From: Shewanella decolorationis S12
Lineage (GTDB): Bacteria; Pseudomonadota; Gammaproteobacteria; Enterobacterales; Shewanellaceae
Assembly: GCF_000485795.1 (NCBI RefSeq)
Contig: NZ_AXZL01000049.1
Location: 1 to 64,000, forward strand
Length of the DNA stretch: 64,000 nucleotides
Direction of reading: 5' to 3'
Both the position numbers and the translations under genes were made by a program. The stretch's first letter is position 1. Every line of letters starts with the position of its first letter. Shown one piece after another: positions 51,578 to 61,268 of this stretch. The notes beneath the pieces were generated by a model, which was not told the origin of the DNA, searched no databases, and saw only the letters and a list, made by a program, of their open reading frames with translations.

Positions 51578-52696
51578 CTATTTGTTGGAGGCGAGTTTGA
51601 CTGGAACCACTTCAAACTCGGGCCTGTCTTTGGGCAAGTATGACTTCCACCACCCTTGATTGAGCGCAGGGCTGTGGGCTAACTCATTGAGGTTAATCCC
51701 TTGGCCAAACTCAGGGGTCAGCAGGGGTACGGCATAGGCCTTCGCTGCTGCGGCAATCCGCTCTAAGGGTTCATACCAACTGTGCAGCGCTAGGTCGAAA
51801 CTGCTGTTGTGGATTGGGATAAGGTATTGACCTTGAAGATCTAAATGCGCTCGTAGCGATTGCTCAGGTTGCATATGGATATCGGCCCACATCTCATCGT
51901 AGGCGCCAGTTTCGACTAAGGTAAGGTCGAAGGGGCCAAGTTTATCACCAATCTTTTTAAAGCCATCAAAATATCCAGAGTCGCCACTGAAAAAGATATT
52001 TAGTTCAGGGGATTGAATGGCCCAAGAGGCCCACAGGGTTTGATTCTTATCCCTAAGTCCATGGCCCGAAAAATGTTGCGCAGGGGTGGCGGTAAAGCGC
52101 ACACCTTGGTGTTCGGTTGCTTGCCACCAGTTGAGGGCGACAATTTTTTCCTTAGGAATGCCCCAACCAATAAGATGCTTATCGACGCCCAGTGGCACAA
52201 TAAACTTCTGAGTGCGCGCGGCGAGAGCTAACACGCTCTGCTTGTCTAAGTGGTCATAATGATCGTGGGACAAGATAATCCCAGCGAGCGCCGGAATGTT
52301 TTCGAGCTCAATCGGCAGAGTATGGAAACGTTTTGGACCAAACCATTGGCTGGGTGAGGCTCGCTTTGAAAACACAGGATCGGTCAACCAATACTGACCA
52401 TTGAGCTGTAACAGCACGGTCGAGTGGCTGATTTTATACAGCATAGGAGTGTCATCAGCCGTTGCTGCCAGCTGCATTGGCTGAATCGGTAGCGGCTGGT
52501 TTGGGCTCTTATCGGGAATGCGTTCAGTGACATAACGCCATAAAATGGCTGGTAAATTACCGTCACCACTTTGAGTGTTTGGTGCTTCATTACGAAAGCG
52601 CTGACCCTCTGACGGGCTAATTTCAATGATATTGGGATCTAAGGTCATAATAACGCTCCCGAGTAGCAGTAGGGCCAAGGTGATTTTAAGTCGCAT
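51578..52696 (-). CDS. Metallo-beta-lactamase-fold hydrolase (NAPE-PLD-like)
   Basis: This 372-residue protein has a signal or anchor segment (1-20) and the metallo-hydrolase motif HDHYDH (144-149), with further ligands in the FFSGDSGYF and LIPIHNSSF segments. The layout matches the UlaG/NAPE-PLD-like group that cleaves phosphodiesters or lactones. It is divergent from a TetR gene; a 25-bp palindrome 16 nt before its start should be the operator. Confidence 0.9.
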   Translation of the reverse strand: MRLKITLALLLLGSVIMTLDPNIIEISPSEGQRFRNEAPNTQSGDGNLPAILWRYVTERIPDKSPNQPLPIQPMQLAATADDTPMLYKISHSTVLLQLNGQYWLTDPVFSKRASPSQWFGPKRFHTLPIELENIPALAGIILSHDHYDHLDKQSVLALAARTQKFIVPLGVDKHLIGWGIPKEKIVALNWWQATEHQGVRFTATPAQHFSGHGLRDKNQTLWASWAIQSPELNIFFSGDSGYFDGFKKIGDKLGPFDLTLVETGAYDEMWADIHMQPEQSLRAHLDLQGQYLIPIHNSSFDLALHSWYEPLERIAAAAKAYAVPLLTPEFGQGINLNELAHSPALNQGWWKSYLPKDRPEFEVVPVKLASNK

Positions 52697-52711
52697 TGTA
52701 AGTTTGATAAA

Positions 52712-52736
52712 AGTAAACTACACAGTGTAGTTTACT
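52712..52736. promoter_or_regulatory. 25-bp perfect palindrome, TetR-type operator
   Basis: Perfect 12-bp arms (agtaaactacac / gtgtagtttact) surround one central base. It lies between the divergent hydrolase and TetR genes, 16 nt from the hydrolase start. A second, degenerate copy (gtaaactcaatagtgtaaa) is at 52752-52770 closer to the TetR gene. Confidence 0.9.
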
Positions 52737-52801
52737 CGCGGTTGTGCAAAAGTAAACTCAATAGTGTAAAATATCGGCAAATATTTTGATGGTGTACCGC
52801 A

Positions 52802-53413
52802 ATGGTAGAAAAAGCAGTAAAACTGACACATTCCCAACAGAAGCGTTTGGCGATCCTCGACGCGTCACAGGAAGAATTTATGGTCAATGGTTTTGCCGGC
52901 GCCAGCATGGATAGAATTGCCCAGCGTGCCAATGTCTCCAAGCGTACCGTTTACAATCATTTCCCCAGCAAAGAAGTGTTATTCGAGGCGACAACAAGTG
53001 ACCTGTGGGCGCGCACCAAGGAAGCGGCCACCTTGGCATTCAATCCCGAGCAGAGCCTTGAGTCTCAATTGCAACAGATTGCGCGCCGCTGCTGGGAGTT
53101 GTATCAGCAACCGGATTTCCTGCGCGTGGCAAGGGTAGTGATGGCCGAGTTTATTCGCTCACCGGTTCAAGCGACTGAAGCCATGGAACGATTAGCTAAG
53201 CAAGAAGGTGGATTAGAGGCCTGGCTTGCCGGAGCCGTGGCCCATAAGGCATTAAAAATCGATAATATCCCACTGGCAGCTACTCAATTTTGGGGCATGT
53301 TTAAGGCATTCGCCTTTTGGCCTAAGTTGTTCCATATGAAAAGCCATGAGGAGTACCAACAAGATATTATCGATGCCAATATTCGTATGTTTCTCGCCAT
53401 GTACCGTGCGTAG
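52802..53413 (+). CDS. TetR-family transcriptional regulator
   Basis: This 203-residue protein has a TetR helix-turn-helix at about 12-58 (GFAGASMDRIAQRANVSKRTVYNHFPSKEVLF) and an AefR/AcrR-like C-terminal domain. It is divergent from the metallo-hydrolase gene, and the palindrome and its weaker copy between them fit repression of both genes. The inducer is unknown. Confidence 0.93.
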   Translation: MVEKAVKLTHSQQKRLAILDASQEEFMVNGFAGASMDRIAQRANVSKRTVYNHFPSKEVLFEATTSDLWARTKEAATLAFNPEQSLESQLQQIARRCWELYQQPDFLRVARVVMAEFIRSPVQATEAMERLAKQEGGLEAWLAGAVAHKALKIDNIPLAATQFWGMFKAFAFWPKLFHMKSHEEYQQDIIDANIRMFLAMYRA

Positions 53414-53654
53414 ATTTCGCTTGCTTCAATAAACAATACTTATGTTTGTACTTCTTCCATCAAGTTGCTCACGGGCAAGCAGTTGCGCAGTATTGATGAG
53501 TCCCTGAGCAGGTACTGTCGCTTAATATTAGGTGAATTTAGTTGTTTGTGAGGCGAGCAGTTTTTGCTGCATATTTGCCAACACAGCTTGCTTGTCTATC
53601 TCGGTGAAGGCTTTTGTAAGAGCGGCGACACTCCTTAGCGCGTTAAACCTAGGA

Positions 53655-55295
53655 TTAAAAGCTGCGCTTCACTAAGAAGCGCCATTCCCAGCTGTTGACT
53701 GAATCCCCTCCTGTGTAAGGCACTGAAAAATCGATATGGGCGACGTTGCCGTAACTGGAGCGGGAGGAATAAATTCGTGCGCCTATACCAATGCTGGCAA
53801 GCGGGCCGCTGGCCTCGTTATTAGCCGCTAACGGGCCGCCTGAGGCTTGGCCTACATCTGCAAAAACCGCCCAGCCGAGTTCGGCTAATTGATATAGATT
53901 GATATTGGGATAATTACGGATTTCAGCACTGAGTAGCCATTGGTTATCACCCTGTTGGTATTCGTTGGGATAACCGCGCACCCCGGTTTCATCGCCCAGC
54001 CCTTTAGTGAGATCAAGGTAAGTATTGTTCGATACACTCGCCCATGCCTTGCCATAGGCTATCCATTTAGGATTGATTTGATAGAAGTACTCGGCCTGAA
54101 CATTGGCTTGATAGGTATCTTTTTGAGTGGTGCCTAAGGTGCTGGTGGCACCCATTTCGAGCAACCATAAATGCTCATCAAATTTATAACCACGGGTAGT
54201 TTGCCATTTAAAGTGGTAACCCACGGGCTGATTGTCGCCGATATCATTGGTTTCGATACCGAGTTGAATATAGTGGTGCCAACCTAAGTTAAAGTCTTCG
54301 TTATTACGAATAAGATGCACATTATTGAGTACCTGAAAGTCATCCTGAATAAATTCATAGGCGACCCACGGATACATAAAGTCCCTATCCTGCGGTAGCT
54401 CTGATGTGGGGTAAACATCAGAATTGGCAAACTCGTGCTTGTCTTGGGTAAAGCCAGCAATAAAGCGAGACAGATTGTCGTTGCTTCTGTTGAGTAACCA
54501 GCCATATTGCAAATTGAGATAATCAACAGTGTGGGCAAACTCGTTCACCTCTTGGCCGTTCTGCCGCAAGATATCGGTGCGGCTATCATCCAAAAACTCT
54601 GCCGAATACATGGTCTCTGTATTCAATGAATAGAATGGCTTACTCACATATACATGCTTTGCTTGGCCGTCGCTATTATCGTAAAACTCGGCGGCGACAA
54701 TGCCGTGATCGATAATGCTGAGGGGAGCCTCGAAGGCAAATTTATAACCAGTACGGGATTCATTTGACTGATACTTTAAGCGGGTACGGATACCTGTACC
54801 TAAAAGGTTATCTTCTTTCACGCCAAAGGAATAACGAGTGTCACCGCCAGAACTACTAAAACTCGCCGTTGGGAGTAGCGACCAATTATCCCAAGTCTCA
54901 ATAACGACTGACTCGTCATCGGGATTGGCATCTGCATCGGGATCCTTCTCACTCACATAAATTTTAGCATCACGAATATAAGGTTCGGCGCGCAGCAGAC
55001 GTTGGGATTCGTCGAGATCTTTTTGGGTGACAGTATCGTTTTCACTAAAGGTCAGTTTGTCGCGAACCACATATTCCTTAGTATTGATATGCAGATAGTT
55101 TGCCCAGCGGTGGATAAAAAACGCATCAGGATCTGATTCATCGAAGATCGGGTTACTGACAACCACAATCTTACTCACCTTTTTCGGGGCCTCGGCGGTT
55201 GCAGTTTTGGGCACGGCCTCATCCGCTCTGGCTAGGCTGACTAGGCCACAGAGGCAACAAGGTAGAATCGATGCATACAGGGTAAACTTCTGCAT
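53655..55295 (-). CDS. BamA/TamA-family outer membrane protein with a short periplasmic part
   Basis: This 546-residue protein has a signal peptide (about 1-24, ending LARAD), a single POTRA-like unit (about 40-130) and a 16-strand barrel ending in phenylalanine (FLVKRSF), as in the Omp85 surface-antigen family. BamA has five POTRA domains and TamA three, so this is a reduced member. Its cargo is unknown. ATG 55295 is supported by a ggga site; an 18-residue extension is not. No partner TamB-like gene is adjacent. Confidence 0.85.
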   Translation of the reverse strand: MQKFTLYASILPCCLCGLVSLARADEAVPKTATAEAPKKVSKIVVVSNPIFDESDPDAFFIHRWANYLHINTKEYVVRDKLTFSENDTVTQKDLDESQRLLRAEPYIRDAKIYVSEKDPDADANPDDESVVIETWDNWSLLPTASFSSSGGDTRYSFGVKEDNLLGTGIRTRLKYQSNESRTGYKFAFEAPLSIIDHGIVAAEFYDNSDGQAKHVYVSKPFYSLNTETMYSAEFLDDSRTDILRQNGQEVNEFAHTVDYLNLQYGWLLNRSNDNLSRFIAGFTQDKHEFANSDVYPTSELPQDRDFMYPWVAYEFIQDDFQVLNNVHLIRNNEDFNLGWHHYIQLGIETNDIGDNQPVGYHFKWQTTRGYKFDEHLWLLEMGATSTLGTTQKDTYQANVQAEYFYQINPKWIAYGKAWASVSNNTYLDLTKGLGDETGVRGYPNEYQQGDNQWLLSAEIRNYPNINLYQLAELGWAVFADVGQASGGPLAANNEASGPLASIGIGARIYSSRSSYGNVAHIDFSVPYTGGDSVNSWEWRFLVKRSF

Positions 55296-55434
55296 AAAAC
55301 CACTCCCGTAAACTGGATGGCGACAGCTTAAGATTCTGCTGTGCTTCACAATTTAATAACACACGGGAAGTGGCGATTAGTCAAGGAAACATTTTAATAA
55401 GATTATGATTTTACTTAAGGTTACTTTAAGAATC

Positions 55435-55456
55435 GGGCTGGAGTTGGCGCCAGCCC
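55435..55456 (-). terminator. Terminator-like hairpin after thrE-type gene
   Basis: A 7-bp GC-rich stem (gggctgg / ccagccc) with an 8-nt loop lies 15 nt beyond the stop on the minus strand. The tail (gattctt) is only weakly U-rich. Confidence 0.6.
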
Positions 55457-55470
55457 TGAGAGAGGGGATG

Positions 55471-56691
55471 TTACAGCGTACGTCTTGGTGGTACCACGAC
55501 GTTGGCAAAAATCAGTCCGGCGATAAGCGACATAAAGATCAAAAAGATCTGCGATCCAATATGGGATTGGTTAAGCATAGTTTCGCCGGAGATCAGCGCG
55601 TTCAGCCCTATGTAGGTTTTACTGCCGGGCACTAAAATCACAATACCTTGCAGCAGTGCAATTGAGGCGGGCGCCTTCATCCAACGGGCGAAGAGATTGG
55701 AATACACGCCTACCGCCAAGGCGCCGAAGAAGATCCCCACAGAATCCCCAAAAAAGTGCCCGCCTAACATGGCGGAGAAGAATGCCACTATCCCCGCTAG
55801 TACGCCCCAAGGTGAATCTTGCATCCGCGCCTTAAAGATAAACACCAGTGCCATCGAGAGAATCGGTACCGCCGACCAAATCGCCCAGCGTGGTAAGCCC
55901 TCAGGCTCGATATGAATGGCTTCACCGAAGAAGGCTTTACCTATTGCCATCCCCAGCACAGCGCCAAAATACAACTTAAACAACAACATACTGGCATCCA
56001 TAATCCGCGCTGTGCCCGAGATCAGGTCGCGTGCCGCCAGTTCCGCCAACCCTAAGGTTAGGGCTAAGCCGGGAATAAAGATGATGATGGAGGAGAGGAT
56101 CACCACGGGAATATTAATATTGGGGTCGATGCGGGCAATCGCGCAGGCGGCAATCGCGCAGACGATAGTTGCAAAGGGCTCTAACACTTCTGCCATGCGC
56201 GTCGAGCGCTCGGCGCGGTACACAAAGCCATAGACCAGCAAGCCTAACAAGCCTGACCAAAAGACATCATTCCACCCTGTGCCCATCAACATGGCAAAGG
56301 CGGCCGCCGAGGTGCCAAAGGAGAAACAGGTTAATGCTGGGCCGTAGGGGTTGGGTTTGTTGGCGATTTCCTCTAGCCTATCTAAGGCTTCGGTGAGCGT
56401 GCGTTTACCCGAGGTGAGCTCATCCACTAGTTCATCGGTGCGAGCGAGGGAGCCTAAATCCAATTCGCCGGGTTTAACCCGCGCAACATGGTTATATTCT
56501 TGATCGGTATCGTGTTGTAATACGAAGGTCATGGAGGTCGGCGAGATTAAAAAATAACCTTCGATTCCGAGCGTCCGTGAGACGGTTTGCAAATGGGTTT
56601 CAAGACGGTAAGCGGGAGTGCCAAACTTATGTAAAGCCTTGCCTAGCTTAATGATAAATTTACGCTTTTCGAGAAACTGTTCGTTATCCAA
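55471..56691 (-). CDS. ThrE-family threonine/serine exporter
   Basis: This 406-residue inner-membrane protein combines the two ThrE parts: an N-terminal DUF1212-type domain (about 10-250; FGTPAYRLETHLQTVSRTLG is typical) and a C-terminal ThrE_2-like half (about 270-400; GILAGIVAFFSAMLGGHFFG-like helices, ending VPPRRTL). It has about ten helices. Relatives export threonine and serine. The gene is monocistronic. Confidence 0.9.
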   Translation of the reverse strand: MDNEQFLEKRKFIIKLGKALHKFGTPAYRLETHLQTVSRTLGIEGYFLISPTSMTFVLQHDTDQEYNHVARVKPGELDLGSLARTDELVDELTSGKRTLTEALDRLEEIANKPNPYGPALTCFSFGTSAAAFAMLMGTGWNDVFWSGLLGLLVYGFVYRAERSTRMAEVLEPFATIVCAIAACAIARIDPNINIPVVILSSIIIFIPGLALTLGLAELAARDLISGTARIMDASMLLFKLYFGAVLGMAIGKAFFGEAIHIEPEGLPRWAIWSAVPILSMALVFIFKARMQDSPWGVLAGIVAFFSAMLGGHFFGDSVGIFFGALAVGVYSNLFARWMKAPASIALLQGIVILVPGSKTYIGLNALISGETMLNQSHIGSQIFLIFMSLIAGLIFANVVVPPRRTL

Positions 56692-56847
56692 TCGGGCTAT
56701 TCACTGTATAAAAAGTTGTAAGAGATCACGCGCGCATATTAACCTATCTTGTCGCTAAAAGGTTAATGGCTTTTAAGCTTAATACAAATAAATTGCTGAA
56801 TTTTTGCGGCAAATGCCGCGGTTATGTTAATCAAAAAGGGAATCGCT

Positions 56848-57246
56848 ATGCCGTTGATGGTAACAGGGTTTTACGCCAGCTTGACTGGGTTGTTGATAAT
56901 AGCGCTGGCTTATCGAGTGGTGAAATTAAGACGAAGCCAAAAAATCGGACTCGGCGATGGCGGCAACAATGCCTTGGCGCTGGCCGGCAGGGTGCATGCG
57001 AATCTGATTGAGAATGCGCCCATCGTATTGATTTTAATGCTGGTGGCCGAGGCGGGTGGCCTAGCGCATTTCTATTTGCATTGTTTTGGTACAGTGTGGA
57101 TTGTGGCGCGCTTGCTCCATGCAATAGGGTTAACTCAGGGGAAAGGCGGTTATCATTTGGGCCGTTTTTGGGGCGTGTTGCTCACTTGGTTGGTGACTAT
57201 CAGCCTAGCCTTGGTCAACTTAGTGCATTTTGCCCAAAGTCTGTAA
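56848..57246 (+). CDS. MAPEG-family membrane protein
   Basis: This 132-residue protein has four helices (about 3-22, 50-72, 75-95, 105-128) and the MAPEG pattern LALAGRVHANLIENAPIVLILM, with arginine-histidine and asparagine-glutamate pairs. Eukaryotic relatives are glutathione-dependent; the bacterial role is unclear. Start is ATG 56848, 7 nt after an aggga site. Confidence 0.9.
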   Translation: MPLMVTGFYASLTGLLIIALAYRVVKLRRSQKIGLGDGGNNALALAGRVHANLIENAPIVLILMLVAEAGGLAHFYLHCFGTVWIVARLLHAIGLTQGKGGYHLGRFWGVLLTWLVTISLALVNLVHFAQSL

Positions 57247-57291
57247 TAGCTGATATAGGGTAATGGCCGTCTAAGCCATATCCCTAGCCAC

Positions 57292-57330
57292 TTTAGGGGT
57301 ATTGAGTACATTGGTGCAAATACCCCTAAA
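57292..57330. promoter_or_regulatory. 12-bp perfect inverted repeat upstream of ygiQ-type gene
   Basis: Arms tttaggggtatt and aataccccta plus two more bases (57319-57330) are perfect complements around a 15-nt spacer, in the gap between MAPEG and the radical-SAM gene. It may be an operator or a terminator of the MAPEG gene, but no T run follows directly. Confidence 0.5.
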
Positions 57331-57458
57331 AACACCTCGGCTGCTGTTTTTTTAATCGCACTTATCCCTGTTTGCCTGCTATACTCCGCGTCCCTAAATC
57401 GGTGCGGCCCGTTTTTGCCTGCACCTTTGTTTGACATTACGCTTTTGGGTCAAAATCG

Positions 57459-59786
57459 ATGCAAGTTGAATCCACACTGTTTAGCCATCCCAAGTATTGG
57501 GCCGAGTGCTTTGGCACTGCGCCTTTTTTACCTATGTCTCGCAAGGAGATGGAGAAATTAGGCTGGGACAGCTGTGACATTATTATTGTCACTGGTGATG
57601 CCTATGTGGATCACCCAAGCTTTGGCATGGCGGTCATTGGCCGGATGTTAGAAGCCCAAGGCTACCGCGTCGGGATTATTTCTCAGCCCGATTGGTCGAG
57701 CAAAGATGCCTTTATGCAGCTTGGTCGCCCGAATCTATTTTTTGGTGTCACCGCCGGCAATATGGATTCGATGATCAACCGTTACACCGCCGATCGCCGT
57801 ATTCGCAGTGATGATGCCTATACTCCTGGCGATGTCGGCGGTAAACGCCCCGACCGCGCCGTGACCGTTTATACCCAACGTTGTAAAGAAGCTTTTAAAG
57901 ATGTGCCAGTGATCATTGGCGGCATCGAGGCGAGTCTGCGCCGTATTGCGCACTACGATTATTGGTCGGACAAAGTTCGTCGCAGCGTGATTTTCGATGC
58001 CAAGGCCGACATCTTGATGTACGGCAACGCCGAGCGCCCGCTGGTTGAAGTGGCACGTCGTTTAGCCGCGGGTGAAGCGATTGCGGATATCCAGGATGTG
58101 CGCGGCACAGCGGTTATCCGTAAAGAGCCTATGCCAGAGTGGCGTGGGATGGATTCGCGTAAGATCGACCAGCTGCATAAGATCGATCCTATCCCGAACC
58201 CCTATGGCGCCGACGATGTGGGCTGCGCCAATTTATCAGGCCCATCGGATGTTAAAATTTTCGATAACGATGCGCCAAAGCCTATCAGTGTGCAGCCGCC
58301 ACGCCCTAAGCCTTGGGATAAAACCTATGTGCTGTTGCCTGCCTTTGAAAAGGTCTCTGAGGACAAATATTTATACGCCCATGCCTCGCGGATTTTGCAC
58401 CAAGAGCAAAACCCGGGGTGTGCGCGAGCGCTGTTCCAGCCCCACGGTGACCGTGGCGTGTGGGTGAACCCACCTGCTTGGCCGCTCAATACCGACGAGA
58501 TGGATGCCGTGTTCGATTTACCCTATAAAAGGGTGCCGCATCCTGCCTACGGTAAGGAAAAAATCCCCGCCTATGACATGATCAAAACCTCGATCAACAT
58601 CATGCGCGGTTGCTTTGGCGGCTGTTCATTCTGCTCGATTACCGAGCATGAAGGCCGAATTATCCAGAGCCGTTCACAAGAATCAATTATCAAAGAAATC
58701 AAAGATATTCAGGATAAGGTTCCCGGTTTTACTGGGGTGATTTCCGACTTAGGTGGCCCCACCGCTAACATGTATCGCCTCGGCTGTACCAGTGAAAAAG
58801 CGGAGAAAACCTGTCGCCGTTTATCCTGTGTCTATCCATCGATTTGCGGCCATTTAGGCACAGACCATAAACACACTATCGACTTGTATCGCGCCGCTCG
58901 CGCCGTGCCCGGCATTAAGAAAATCTTGATTGCTTCGGGTGTGCGTTACGACTTAGCGATTGAAGATCCGGCCTATGTCAAAGAGTTGGTCCAGCACCAT
59001 GTGGGCGGCTATTTGAAAATCGCCCCTGAGCATACCGAAGAAGGGCCGCTCAGCAAGATGATGAAACCCGGCATGGGCGCCTACGATAAGTTTAAAGAGC
59101 TGTTCGACAAGTATTCTAAGGAAGCGGGTAAAGAACAGTTCTTGATCCCTTATTTTATTTCGGCGCATCCGGGCACGACCGACGAGGATATGTTAAACCT
59201 CGCGCTCTGGCTGAAGGAGCGTAAGTTTAAGCTCGACCAAGTACAAAACTTCTATCCATCACCGATGGCGAATGCGACGACCATTTATCACACTGAGTTG
59301 AACTCGTTGAAAAACGTCAAGCACAGCAGTGAAGTGGTACCAGTGCCGAAGAAGGGCCGCCAACGCCGCCTGCATAAGGCGCTGCTGCGTTACCATGACC
59401 CAGCGGGTTGGCCTATCATCCGTGAAGGCTTGATTGCCATGGGACGTGAAGATTTGATTGGTCACAGTCCGAATCATCTCGTTCCACCAGAGGGGCGCAA
59501 CGAACGTGGTCCGAAATGGATGAAGGATGCTAACCAAGGCCAAAAAGCCCTGACGCGTTTCTCGGGCAATCAGTTCGATGAGCGTAAGGGCAAACCGAGC
59601 ACAAGCAAGCCTAAGGGACCCAAGGTTGGGGCGAATGCAACGCAAGGTCAGCAGCCTAAGAGCAGCCGTCCGGGGGCTAAGGCACCTTTTGGTCAGTCTG
59701 GCTTTAAGGGAAAATCTGAGCAGGCTAAAGCTGGGCACCAAGGCCGCGGAAATAAGGCCTCTTCAGGCCGTCAGCACGCTAAGTAA
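57459..59786 (+). CDS. YgiQ-family radical-SAM protein
   Basis: This 775-residue iron-sulphur enzyme has an N-terminal DUF-type domain (about 1-370, beginning with [22 protein letters not shown]), a radical-SAM core with the cluster cysteines C385, C389 and C392 (CFGGCSFC), and a C-terminal DUF3362-type part. Residues about 700-775 are a low-complexity basic tail rich in K, G, S, Q and P. Biochemical function is unknown. The gene is monocistronic. Confidence 0.93.
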   Translation: MQVESTLFSHPKYWAECFGTAPFLPMSRKEMEKLGWDSCDIIIVTGDAYVDHPSFGMAVIGRMLEAQGYRVGIISQPDWSSKDAFMQLGRPNLFFGVTAGNMDSMINRYTADRRIRSDDAYTPGDVGGKRPDRAVTVYTQRCKEAFKDVPVIIGGIEASLRRIAHYDYWSDKVRRSVIFDAKADILMYGNAERPLVEVARRLAAGEAIADIQDVRGTAVIRKEPMPEWRGMDSRKIDQLHKIDPIPNPYGADDVGCANLSGPSDVKIFDNDAPKPISVQPPRPKPWDKTYVLLPAFEKVSEDKYLYAHASRILHQEQNPGCARALFQPHGDRGVWVNPPAWPLNTDEMDAVFDLPYKRVPHPAYGKEKIPAYDMIKTSINIMRGCFGGCSFCSITEHEGRIIQSRSQESIIKEIKDIQDKVPGFTGVISDLGGPTANMYRLGCTSEKAEKTCRRLSCVYPSICGHLGTDHKHTIDLYRAARAVPGIKKILIASGVRYDLAIEDPAYVKELVQHHVGGYLKIAPEHTEEGPLSKMMKPGMGAYDKFKELFDKYSKEAGKEQFLIPYFISAHPGTTDEDMLNLALWLKERKFKLDQVQNFYPSPMANATTIYHTELNSLKNVKHSSEVVPVPKKGRQRRLHKALLRYHDPAGWPIIREGLIAMGREDLIGHSPNHLVPPEGRNERGPKWMKDANQGQKALTRFSGNQFDERKGKPSTSKPKGPKVGANATQGQQPKSSRPGAKAPFGQSGFKGKSEQAKAGHQGRGNKASSGRQHAK

Positions 59787-59791
59787 CGGCG

Positions 59792-59827
59792 AAAAAAAGC
59801 CACTCCAGTAAACCGATTTGGAGTGGC
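59792..59827 (-). terminator. Terminator of the porin transcript
   Basis: Read on the minus strand, an 8-bp stem (gccactcc / ggagtggc) with a 13-nt loop is followed by seven T residues. It lies 163 nt beyond the porin stop, leaving a long 3' untranslated region. On the plus strand it has no T run. Confidence 0.88.
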
Positions 59828-59989
59828 GCAGAGATGATGGTAAACCAGCGGTACCATCCAGTGAGTGTGTAGCGAGCGTTTGTAGACGGAACGTGCGCCG
59901 CACCTCAGTCTCAAATGGGCCCACGGATATGAGGAACGTGAGCCACTATCCCTCAATGTACGGGAGAGCCTGATGAAGACTTTCCATTC

Positions 59990-61144
59990 CTAAAAGAAGT
60001 AGTTAATCCCTACCGCAAAGCCATTATCTTCCTGCGCTTCGAGTGCTGGATCATCCATGTCGCTGAAATCTAACTTCATTTCGGCAAACATCACAGTGTC
60101 ATTACTGTAACGGTAGTGCAGGCCAAGCATGGCGAATTGGCGGGTCCATTTGCCTTGGATGGGCGTGCTGGCATCTGTATCTAAGTCCAAATAGCTGAGG
60201 ACAATCATGGGCACAAAGCCATTATCGAATTGGTAGGCCGTCATCAACTCGGCACCAGTGGCATCGTAGAGGTCGCCGCCGACCAGCTCATTGTTCTTAC
60301 TCTGATGGGCGTTAAAGCCGACGTAGAGACCGCTTGCTTCGCGGTTATCGGCATAGTGGTAATAGTCACCATACATGGCGCCGATACCGACGATTTCGTT
60401 GGTTTCATCGACTTGCGTATTACCTAGGTGGCCTTCAAAGTCGCCACGGTTAAAGCCAGCGAGCAGTTTAAATTTGTCGGTGAGTGAGTAGGTCAGGCTG
60501 GCACCGTAACTGCTGTCGAAATCGAGTTCAGAGTTAGCCATTTCGCTGCCATCATCGTTTTTTAAGGTGACATTACCGTTGGTTTTGGCGGCGTATTGCA
60601 GGGCGATTTGCACTGGGCCAAAGCTATTACGGTAGATAAACGCGGAGTCGGCGCGGCCTGTTCCGGTTAGCCCGCCATCGCTAAAGGCGTAGGCGCCGAC
60701 GCTATATCCGGCGAAGACGTTCGGTAAATCCGTTGTGCCAGCCACATCGTAGTAAGCGCCCCATTGCTTACCAAAGCTGAGGCTACCCCATTCATCGTGT
60801 GACATACCGACATAACCTAAACGGTTGTAGAGGAAGTCTTCGGTTTTTTCGGCGGCCAGTTTGCCACCTTGCATCACTAAACTGTCATCGCTGGACACCA
60901 TGTTGATGCCCCATTCCGTGGTGGCAAAGGCGGTCCAGCCATTTCTCTCGCTGCGTTCAAAGCTAAATCGTACTCGGGAAGAGTCATCAATGACTGAGGT
61001 ATCGTGGCTGTCGTTGAGTGCCGCGAAGCCTAACCAACCACTTAAATCTAATGAGTTTTTTTGATCGTTATAGAGTTCAACCGCTTGGCTGCTGGTGGCG
61101 GCCAACAGCATAGGTAGCATTAGAGCGATGCATGTTTTTTTCAT
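59990..61144 (-). CDS. Outer membrane porin (trimeric type)
   Basis: This 384-residue general porin has a signal peptide (about 1-21, ending SSQA) and the 16-strand pattern of OmpC/OmpU-like porins: VELYNDQKNSLDLSGWLGF at the start, LGYVGMSHDEWGSLSFGKQWGAYYDV, and a final strand ending in phenylalanine (GINYFF). It allows diffusion of small solutes. The ATG at 61144 lies after ggtgga; a 15-residue extension has no signal peptide. Confidence 0.93.
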   Translation of the reverse strand: MKKTCIALMLPMLLAATSSQAVELYNDQKNSLDLSGWLGFAALNDSHDTSVIDDSSRVRFSFERSERNGWTAFATTEWGINMVSSDDSLVMQGGKLAAEKTEDFLYNRLGYVGMSHDEWGSLSFGKQWGAYYDVAGTTDLPNVFAGYSVGAYAFSDGGLTGTGRADSAFIYRNSFGPVQIALQYAAKTNGNVTLKNDDGSEMANSELDFDSSYGASLTYSLTDKFKLLAGFNRGDFEGHLGNTQVDETNEIVGIGAMYGDYYHYADNREASGLYVGFNAHQSKNNELVGGDLYDATGAELMTAYQFDNGFVPMIVLSYLDLDTDASTPIQGKWTRQFAMLGLHYRYSNDTVMFAEMKLDFSDMDDPALEAQEDNGFAVGINYFF

Positions 61145-61175
61145 AGTTCCACCGAAATTAGGCAAGTTTTGTCTG

Positions 61176-61205
61176 GGGACCTTAGGCACTGTGGCTTAAG
61201 GTCCC
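61176..61205. other. Hairpin between potE and the porin gene
   Basis: Arms gggacctta and taaggtccc (9 bp) flank a 12-nt loop. It lies 64 nt beyond the potE stop on the minus strand with no clear T run. It could end the speF-potE transcript or be a structure in the porin leader. Confidence 0.55.
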
Positions 61206-61268
61206 TGAAGACGGATTGGTTTTATGTTTCTTATCTAGTAATGGGTGAGAATCGCAGGGGAGACGTGC

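Noticed and set aside
53414..53654. 241-nt gap after the second TetR gene searched for sRNA, terminator or small gene
   Set aside because: No convincing hairpin with T run, no ORF with a ribosome site and no repeat found.
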